Shown: positions 13,745 through 19,765 of the stretch, piece after piece
How the letters are laid out: every line of letters begins with the position of its first letter
How positions within the stretch are numbered: the first letter of the stretch is position 1
Origin: UBA2108 sp963925495
Lineage (GTDB): Bacteria; Bacteroidota; Bacteroidia; Flavobacteriales_G; Salibacteraceae
Direction of reading: 5' to 3'
Assembly (NCBI GenBank): GCA_963925495.1
Contig: CAWUST010000059.1
Location: 1-19,765 of the forward strand
Length of the DNA: 19,765 nucleotides
Made by a program: the position numbers and the translations under genes
The notes under the pieces: model-generated
The model's database searches: none
The model's input: only the letters and a program-made list of their open reading frames with translations
What the model was told of the DNA's origin: nothing

Positions 13745-16700
13745 TTACTTGTTTACCACAACTGGTGTAATAATCAAGTTTTCACCGTCTTCAGTTTGGA
13801 AAAAATAAATACCGGTAGAAACTTCTGACAAATCAATTTCAAAGGTTTTGTTTCCTCCTTCTAATTCTAAGTTTCCTGTTTTTACAATTTTACCATCCGT
13901 GCTAACTAAATTATATATTAGGTTATTTACACCCGAAACATTCACGAGTTTCACAAAAAGCACATCACTAGCTGGATTAGGAAATAACTTTAATTCGCCA
14001 TCACCATAAGCCATTTCTTCTGTTGATAAAGGAGCAAGAAAAACTTCCGCATTTGTGCTGTCTAAACAGCCAAACTGATTGGTCTGAATTACCTGCAAAT
14101 ATCCTTTTGGACCTTTCCCCCATTTGACAGTAATTAAATTTGAACGAGAAGAAAGAACTTTTCCCCCAGTAACTGTCCAAAGATAATTTGAACCATTTAC
14201 AGCAGATAAATTGTAATTATATGTCCGATTTACTACTGCCTTAAATAGGCCTCGTATAGAATCGACAGAAGAGTTTGGGTTTACAACAACTTCTTTCGAG
14301 TCTATGGAGCTACAACCTGAAGAATCGCTATAAGTATAGGTAACAGTATACCTTCCTGCTATAAGTTTTCCAGGATCAATTTTTCCATTATTCAAAGAAT
14401 TACCCGAAAAGGCACCACCAGATGGTGTGGCAATAGGTGTAATTGCAATTTCATTTTCACAGAACACGAGTTTTGTATTCCAAACAATGGTTGGGCTAGA
14501 AATTACTTTAATTGTTTGACTGGCAGTTGATGAGCAAGTCCCAACTTTAACGGTATATGATATTGTGTGTGTACCAATTCCAGCCGTTTTAGGATTAAAA
14601 TTACCACCACTTACGCTAGTGCCGGAATATACTCCTCCTGTGGGCTTTCCACTAGTTAGTATTACTAATCCCGATTTAACGCAAACATCTGAGAAAGAGT
14701 CTAAGCTTGATGTTGGAGCCACAGTTACCTCCAATAGAATGGTGTCAAAATCTCGACAACCATTAGCATCAAAACCCATTACAGTATAATTTTGAGCAGA
14801 AGTAATTGTAGCGGTGGGGTTTGCGATATTTCTGTTTGATAAGCCAGCAGGTGGACTCCAAGTATAGGCTAATGCACCAGTAGCATTTAATTGAAACGGA
14901 ATTCCCGCGCATGCAGTATCATTTTTTCCGGCATTTACTGTAGGAGTAGAATTGACAACCACCTTGACCGTTTTACTTGAAGGGCAACCATTTGCATTAG
15001 TACCAGTAACTAGGTAAGTAGTGTTCACTTTTGGGCTAGCTAATGGATTTGCTAACGTTGAATCACTGAGGGAAAATCCAGGGGTCCACAAGTAGGATTT
15101 AGCTCCAGTTACTCGAAGCTGAACAAAACTTCCCAAACAGACTGAAGTATCTTTAGAAAGAGTTACTACAGGAACCGAGTCTACATTAATAGTAGAGGTG
15201 GCTTTTATTCCAACACAAGCAGTTGAATGGGTGTATGATATTGTATGAATCCCAGACCCTGCTATTGCAGGGCTAAATATTCCGCTGCTTACTCCAATAC
15301 CGGAGTATGTTCCTCCAGTTGGCAAACCTCCGGTTAAAGTAAAAGGAGAGGCGTTAGCACAGACATTACTAAATGAAGTTAATGTAGGAGTAATTCCATT
15401 TCCAACTTTAACTGAAATAATAACAGAATCGGAACAGCCATTACTATTTGTGACTTTATATTTAATACTATGAGTGCCAGCTCCTGCAATTGTTGGGCTA
15501 AAAGAGTTTCCCGTCACCCCAGGTCCAGAATATGTACCTCCACTTGGTGACCCTTGCGTTAAAGTTTGTATCGGATCAGTAGTACAAAATGGTCCAAATG
15601 CACTTAAGGTTGCACTAGGAGCTGTGTTTACCTTTATGGTAAAAGTTGCACTGTCTTTACACGTTCCAACTCCTTTTTTATACTCAATGCTGTGAGTTCC
15701 AACTCCAGCAGATGCAGGATTAAATATACCACTGCTAACTCCAGTTCCAGAATAAGTACCTCCGATTGGCGTCCCGTTTGTTAATGAGAACGATGGTGAG
15801 TTAGAGCATTGGTCTGCAACAGTAGCAACAGAAACACTTATTCCACTTGAAACACTTACCGTAGTCGATGCGCTGTCTTTACAACCACTTGAATTTGTGA
15901 CTTTATATTTTATTACATGATTACCAATACCAGCAGATGAGGGTGTAAAATTATTTCCACTAACTCCAGGTCCAGAATACACGCCACCTGCTCCAGGAGC
16001 CCCCTGAATAAGCGTGTCTTTTGGGCTTGACGTACAATAAGGGCCAATCGCTCCTAGGGTAACGCTAGGCGCTGCGGTTACCGTTATGGTAAAAGTTGTG
16101 CTGTCTTTACAAGTAGGGCTACCAAATAGATATTTTAGAGTATGGGTTCCGGCGCCAGCTGCTGAAGGACTAAAAACGCCTGTAGAAACTCCATTTCCAG
16201 AATACGTTCCGCCAGAAGGACTTCCGTTAGATAATGTAATAGAAGGCGAATTCGAGCACGTCGCCGACATTGAACCAGCAGTTACAGTGGGTCGGTTAGT
16301 CACTTTTACTGTTGTTGTTGCACTATCGGAACAGCCAGCGCTGTTTGTTATTTTATATTTTATTGTATGGGTTCCAACCCCAGCGCTAGTTGGATTAAAC
16401 GAACCGACACTAACTCCAGGACCAGAATAAATTCCACCGCTAGGAGAGCCTTGTGTTAATGTTTTTGAGGGGTCAGAAACGCACATTTGGTTTATCGATG
16501 AAATGGATGCGGTAGGTTTACTTGAAACATATACTAAAGATTGTGTTTTTGAATTTGTTCCATTGGAATTGGTAGCTATTAGTGTAACTGACTTTAAGCC
16601 CGCTGTACTATAAGAAGTTGTAACAGGAGAACCACTTCCTAATGCAGGAGCACCACCAAGTATAGTCCAAGACAAAGAGGTAGGGCTGTTTGTTGAAGTA

Positions 16701-19111
16701 CTTGTATAAGTAACGGAATCGCCAACACAAATTGTGTCTTTACTTGCTGTAAAAGAAGCAACAGGAGCACCTGACAAAGGAACCTTAAAACGACCGGTGA
16801 ATGCTCCTCTACCATGGGTAGCTGCAAGAATTAAAGAATCGGAAGAACGGTACTGAAGCATGTCAACGCGCGTATTTGCTAATCCCCGACTAGATGCAGC
16901 CCATGTTGGGGAAGAAACGGTTATGTCATTAGTAGCCCAAACCCCTAACTCAGTGGCAACGATAACTTCTTTTCTGTTTTTAGGATTAAACAAAGCCCAA
17001 CGGATAGGCATATCAGGAAGATTTCCAGATTTATCTACCCAAGTAGTACCACCGTTTGCCGTATAATAAACTTCTCTACCACCATAACTTGAAAAAGTCA
17101 CTAAAAGTTCATTTTCAGTGGCGCCAACTTCAATGCAGCTTATGTATTCGCTAGGAAAACTGGTAGGGGTAATTTTGGTGGTGCTTGGAGTTCCATCGGC
17201 TGTTTTTACTTTAAATATTTTATTACTACTTCCTACAAATAGAGTTGTTGAGCTCGTCGTATACGGCGAAACTCTCACATGGCTGGCTTGAGCAGTCATT
17301 CCACTTACGGAAATTGTTCCAATTGAATAGGTTCCGGTCATGTTTGTAATTCTCTTTAGAGTAGTATTATCCTTACACGCATATAAGATGTTTTTGTTAT
17401 CGTCATAATCTGCTGGATTGATAAACCGGCCGCTATTATCGCTGGGTAAATAGTTAAAACTCGATCCCGAATTCGTACTTCTTCTCCAGTTGTTCCTTAC
17501 GTAGGATGTTATAAAAACATTGGAGTTGCTTTGATCAATAAAACAAAAAGCACCATCGCCACCAGTTAAATAGGTGTTTCCTCCAACTCCTGCAGTACTC
17601 AATTTCATGCTTCCGTTGTCTTGAGCTCCGAGAGCGATAATGTTGGACCCAGCTGTAGGATGTAAAGCCCCTGCATAAAACTGAGTAATATTAAAGTTTT
17701 TCACTTGGTGACTATAGGTAGGTTTGGTTGTAGAAGAATTTCCAGCGTTTGTAGAATAAAAAACACCCCCATCATTTCCGACAAGTATTTCATTGTTGTT
17801 TCCAGGGCGAGAAATTATCGCATGTTGATCCGCATGAACATAGGAATAACTACTTGAACTATACCAAAGAGAAATCCCTGTCCAACTGGTCCCTCCATTG
17901 GTTGTTCTGTGCAAATCTACTCCCCCGGCAATTACAATATTTTTATTGGTAGGGTGTACCCACAATATTAAATCATACCAAGCCTGAGCCCTTGTAAAAT
18001 GCAAAGTAGGATCTGGAACATACTTCGGTATTGTGACATTTGTCCAGGTAGTTCCACCATTTATACTTTTTTTAAATATAGAAACATCAACACTTCCTGA
18101 TCCACCACTTGCAACCACATAAACCGTATTGGAATCAGAAGGGGCGCATGCGATCTCAATTCTATCAGGACTTCCTCCCAGGTTTGTAATTAGGGTCCAT
18201 GATGTTCCGTTATTGGTTGACTTGTATAGCCGGCCCGAATATCGAGTACCAGCATATAAATCCCCATTTGCACCAATTTCAATATCAGCGAAATACGAAG
18301 AACTTATTCTTCTTGTAAAGCTTGTTCCTCCATTGTCTGAAGTATAAAGTCCTCCGGAAGCCGCAACCACGAGTCGCCCAGTACCAGTAACTGCTATATC
18401 AAGGATTCGTGTAAAACTTGTTGTGTTGGATGCCGTGAGTTGGGTCCAAGTTGAGCCCTTGTTGATTGATTTCCAAATTCCAGCACCTCGTATAGCGTCA
18501 GCATTACCAAAACCTTCGCCAGTACCAACATAAAAAGTTCCTTTGCTTGTTGGGTCATAAGTTATAGATGTGACGGCTAAATTTGTCCAGAAATCGTTAA
18601 TAGCAATCCAGGATGAGGTAGAACTTGTAATATCGTTGTTGTACCATAAACCCCCTCCAACACCACCTGCAAAAACTTTTTTATTGGTGGCATCATTTGG
18701 ATCGAACATGACGGCCCTTACTCGACCGCCCATATCATTTGGCCCCCGTTCTGTCCACTTGTTAGAACTACTTCCTCCGGGAGCAACTCCTCGAATAGCG
18801 CTAGAGTTCGCATTCATTTTTCGCAAAGTCGGCAATAACCTTTCCCAGTGAATTTTTCCATCAATTGGGTCGTGTGTCATCAGCCAGTCATGTTCGTAAG
18901 CCAAATCAGGCCTATCCTGTTTGTCTATTTTTTTGGTTTCCACCTCTGATAATTGCTTTCTAGTAGTGTATGGATGAGTTAAAATATAGTTTTCATATTT
19001 CGATGCATTGATGGTTGTATCTACTCCATTGATAGTTAAGTAGGGCAACTGTGCAATTGATTGGAAACAAATTGCAAAAAACAAAAGAACCGCTAATAGT
19101 TTATTTTTCAT
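13745..19111 (-). CDS. Giant T9SS-secreted protein: Asp-box propeller, PKD and tandem Ig-like repeats
   Basis: This 1788-residue protein starts with a signal peptide (1-20, FQSIA then QLPYL). Residues about 115-775 form a beta-propeller of the sialidase/Vps10 type. At least seven Asp-box-like motifs are visible, at 215-222 (SINKGSTW), 258-265, 298-305, 349-356 (SINGGTTW), 403-410, 545-552 and 684-691. A PKD-like domain follows (781-863), then six Ig-like repeats (865-1312), two PKD/Ig-like domains (1313-1463), two more repeats (1465-1611), another PKD-like domain (1612-1694) and a type A T9SS sorting domain (about 1707-1788, LKLFPNPASDVLFVKL to GIYFFQT). Each Ig repeat has two cysteines, probably a disulfide. 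No sialidase catalytic set (FRIP or Arg triad) was recognised, so an adhesin or binding role is more likely than a glycosidase. A good promoter precedes it. It is divergent from the ChaN-like gene. Confidence 0.9.
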   Translation of the reverse strand: MKNKLLAVLLFFAICFQSIAQLPYLTINGVDTTINASKYENYILTHPYTTRKQLSEVETKKIDKQDRPDLAYEHDWLMTHDPIDGKIHWERLLPTLRKMNANSSAIRGVAPGGSSSNKWTERGPNDMGGRVRAVMFDPNDATNKKVFAGGVGGGLWYNNDITSSTSSWIAINDFWTNLAVTSITYDPTSKGTFYVGTGEGFGNADAIRGAGIWKSINKGSTWTQLTASNTTSFTRILDIAVTGTGRLVVAASGGLYTSDNGGTSFTRRISSSYFADIEIGANGDLYAGTRYSGRLYKSTNNGTSWTLITNLGGSPDRIEIACAPSDSNTVYVVASGGSGSVDVSIFKKSINGGTTWTNVTIPKYVPDPTLHFTRAQAWYDLILWVHPTNKNIVIAGGVDLHRTTNGGTSWTGISLWYSSSSYSYVHADQHAIISRPGNNNEILVGNDGGVFYSTNAGNSSTTKPTYSHQVKNFNITQFYAGALHPTAGSNIIALGAQDNGSMKLSTAGVGGNTYLTGGDGAFCFIDQSNSNVFITSYVRNNWRRSTNSGSSFNYLPSDNSGRFINPADYDDNKNILYACKDNTTLKRITNMTGTYSIGTISVSGMTAQASHVRVSPYTTSSTTLFVGSSNKIFKVKTADGTPSTTKITPTSFPSEYISCIEVGATENELLVTFSSYGGREVYYTANGGTTWVDKSGNLPDMPIRWALFNPKNRKEVIVATELGVWATNDITVSSPTWAASSRGLANTRVDMLQYRSSDSLILAATHGRGAFTGRFKVPLSGAPVASFTASKDTICVGDSVTYTSTSTNSPTSLSWTILGGAPALGSGSPVTTSYSTAGLKSVTLIATNSNGTNSKTQSLVYVSSKPTASISSINQMCVSDPSKTLTQGSPSGGIYSGPGVSVGSFNPTSAGVGTHTIKYKITNSAGCSDSATTTVKVTNRPTVTAGSMSATCSNSPSITLSNGSPSGGTYSGNGVSTGVFSPSAAGAGTHTLKYLFGSPTCKDSTTFTITVTAAPSVTLGAIGPYCTSSPKDTLIQGAPGAGGVYSGPGVSGNNFTPSSAGIGNHVIKYKVTNSSGCKDSASTTVSVSSGISVSVATVADQCSNSPSFSLTNGTPIGGTYSGTGVSSGIFNPASAGVGTHSIEYKKGVGTCKDSATFTIKVNTAPSATLSAFGPFCTTDPIQTLTQGSPSGGTYSGPGVTGNSFSPTIAGAGTHSIKYKVTNSNGCSDSVIISVKVGNGITPTLTSFSNVCANASPFTLTGGLPTGGTYSGIGVSSGIFSPAIAGSGIHTISYTHSTACVGIKATSTINVDSVPVVTLSKDTSVCLGSFVQLRVTGAKSYLWTPGFSLSDSTLANPLASPKVNTTYLVTGTNANGCPSSKTVKVVVNSTPTVNAGKNDTACAGIPFQLNATGALAYTWSPPAGLSNRNIANPTATITSAQNYTVMGFDANGCRDFDTILLEVTVAPTSSLDSFSDVCVKSGLVILTSGKPTGGVYSGTSVSGGNFNPKTAGIGTHTISYTVKVGTCSSTASQTIKVISSPTIVWNTKLVFCENEIAITPIATPSGGAFSGNSLNNGKIDPGKLIAGRYTVTYTYSDSSGCSSIDSKEVVVNPNSSVDSIRGLFKAVVNRTYNYNLSAVNGSNYLWTVTGGKVLSSRSNLITVKWGKGPKGYLQVIQTNQFGCLDSTNAEVFLAPLSTEEMAYGDGELKLFPNPASDVLFVKLVNVSGVNNLIYNLVSTDGKIVKTGNLELEGGNKTFEIDLSEVSTGIYFFQTEDGENLIITPVVVNK
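14279..14719 (-). repeat. Two further Ig-like repeat units in the giant protein
   Basis: Residues 1465-1537 and 1539-1611. The first, with YSGTSVSGGNFNPKTAGIGTHTISY, fits the short B form (ends TCSSTASQTIKV); long runs are interrupted here by position only. The second (GGAFSGNSLNNGKIDPG) is the most diverged copy. Two PKD/Ig-like domains of a different kind separate them from the main block. Confidence 0.7.
15176..16519 (-). repeat. Six tandem Ig-like repeats (A-B-A-B-A-B)
   Basis: Residues 865-1312 hold six units of 73-75 residues (about 222 bp). All share GGxYSGxGVxxxxFxPxxAGxGxHxIxY. Units 1, 3 and 5 have the A form: TLxQG, SGPGV and KxTNSxGCxDS. Units 2, 4 and 6 have the B form: CSNSPS-type start, SG(N/T/I)GVSxGxF and a shorter TCKDS end (diverged in unit 6). 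The alternation points to duplication of two-domain blocks. Confidence 0.85.
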
Positions 19112-19139
19112 GATGTGTATCTTATAAAAATGATAACGC

Positions 19140-19166
19140 CAAATTTAACACAAGCGTTTGATTCAA
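19140..19166 (-). promoter_or_regulatory. Promoter of the giant T9SS gene
   Basis: On the minus strand, TAAATTTG (19147-19140) is a perfect TAnnTTTG and TTG lies at 19166-19164, 16 bases upstream of it. This is slightly short for the usual spacing. The start codon is 28 bases beyond the -7 element. Confidence 0.55.
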
Positions 19167-19208
19167 AACAAATTAAATATTGAAGCCCTTTAATTGGTTA
19201 ATGAAATC

Positions 19209-19216
19209 TATTTTTG
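19209..19216 (+). promoter_or_regulatory. -7 element abutting the ChaN-like gene start
   Basis: TATTTTTG (19209-19216) is a perfect TAnnTTTG and lies five bases before the ATG at 19222, so the mRNA would be leaderless. No TTG at a standard distance: candidates leave 12 or 26 bases. The overlapping GGAG (19216-19219) is too close to the ATG to be a normal ribosome site. Confidence 0.35.
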
Positions 19217-19221
19217 GAGTT

Positions 19222-19765
19222 ATGAAAAATTTTAACAAATGGATAATAGGTGTAGTATTTATCGTGTTAAGTGCCTCGTTATCTGGACAAGTTAATTACG
19301 ATAAAGAAGCGTTTCGGTTTTACAACAACAAGGGAAAAGTATCCAATTACCAAGACTTGTATGAGGCATGTTTAAAAGCAGACATTATTCTTTTCGGCGA
19401 ATTACATAACAACACAATTATTCATTGGCTTCAGCTCGAGTTGGCTCAAGATTTAATCAATGATTCAACGAAGAAACTGGTCATGGGAGCAGAAATGTTT
19501 GAACAACATCAAAAAATTGCACTAATGGAATACCTGCAAGGAGTTAGCGACTATAAAACCCTTAAAAAAGACACCAAGCTTTGGGCGAATTTTAAAACGG
19601 ATTATAAACCGTTGGTGGATGCGTCAAAGGATAACAACGTGGAATTTGTTGCGACTAATATACCTAGAACGTTTGCTCGTTCTGTTGCCCGAATGGGACT
19701 AGACTCGTTTTATACTACATTAAATGACAGCGTACGCCAATTAATGGCTCCCATGCCTATGCCGC
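19222..19765 (+). CDS. ChaN-like haem-binding protein, 5' part
   Basis: The frame runs off the right edge; 181 codons are visible. A signal peptide (MKNFNKWIIGVVFIVLSASLSG) leads to the mature protein. ILFGELHNN (56-64), VMGAEMFEQHQ (87-97) and ATNIPRTFARSVA (144-156) are the conserved blocks of the ChaN/haem-binding uptake family (Pfam Cofac_haem_bdg). E. coli-type and Campylobacter ChaN proteins are iron-regulated envelope proteins that bind a pair of haem groups, so a role in haem or iron uptake is inferred. No lipobox is seen, only a plain signal peptide. An in-frame ATG at 19201 would add seven residues; 19222 is preferred because it begins the signal peptide, but the choice is not certain. 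Transcription is divergent from the giant T9SS gene (110 bases between start codons). Confidence 0.85.
   Translation, partial: MKNFNKWIIGVVFIVLSASLSGQVNYDKEAFRFYNNKGKVSNYQDLYEACLKADIILFGELHNNTIIHWLQLELAQDLINDSTKKLVMGAEMFEQHQKIALMEYLQGVSDYKTLKKDTKLWANFKTDYKPLVDASKDNNVEFVATNIPRTFARSVARMGLDSFYTTLNDSVRQLMAPMPMP

Noticed and set aside
16086..16430. Plus-strand open frame of 114 codons opposite the Ig repeats, and several similar ones at 14565, 15474, 18129 and 18570
   Set aside because: These are antisense shadows of the repetitive minus-strand gene; their Pro/Val/Glu-rich patterns recur with the repeat unit and have no signal or domain.

Overview
The window looks like the chromosome of a Bacteroidota bacterium, most likely a Flavobacteriales relative. 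Three genes end in type A C-terminal sorting domains of the type IX secretion system (T9SS). Several genes are preceded by the Bacteroidota -7 element TAnnTTTG, and Shine-Dalgarno sequences are mostly missing. The DNA is AT-rich. No phage, conjugation, CRISPR or intact insertion-sequence genes were seen.

Left part (1-3155): the 3' end of a T9SS-exported protein and its terminator. Next come an FAD-dependent oxidoreductase overlapping methylmalonyl-CoA epimerase, a convergent HAD phosphatase, and a CAT-anticodon tRNA with a near-ideal promoter and a terminator.

Middle part (3155-9176): about 0.7 kb of non-coding DNA follows the tRNA, then a lone unknown lipoprotein. Next are a secreted GH16 beta-glucanase (laminarinase type) with a T9SS tail, glyceraldehyde-3-phosphate dehydrogenase, and a predicted outer-membrane protein split by a frameshift. 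GH16 and GAPDH fit an organism that degrades exported polysaccharide and uses the sugar, but they need not be co-regulated.

Right part (9177-19765): mostly minus strand. It holds an M1-family aminopeptidase lipoprotein and a 60-codon leftover of a SpoU/TrmH RNA methyltransferase on the plus strand. A compact redox-looking cluster follows: a MauE/DoxX membrane protein fused to a thioredoxin-like domain, with a tiny cysteine-containing lipoprotein on each side. The downstream one, at 12055-12210, is only 51 codons. A 1788-residue T9SS-secreted protein (Asp-box propeller plus tandem Ig-like repeats) comes next, and a divergent ChaN-like haem-binding protein runs off the window.

The most interesting parts are the MauE-thioredoxin/lipoprotein cluster with its 49-bp palindrome over the promoter, the alternating A-B-A-B-A-B repeat layout of the giant secreted protein, and the two broken genes. 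All assignments come from reading the sequence; no database search was run.
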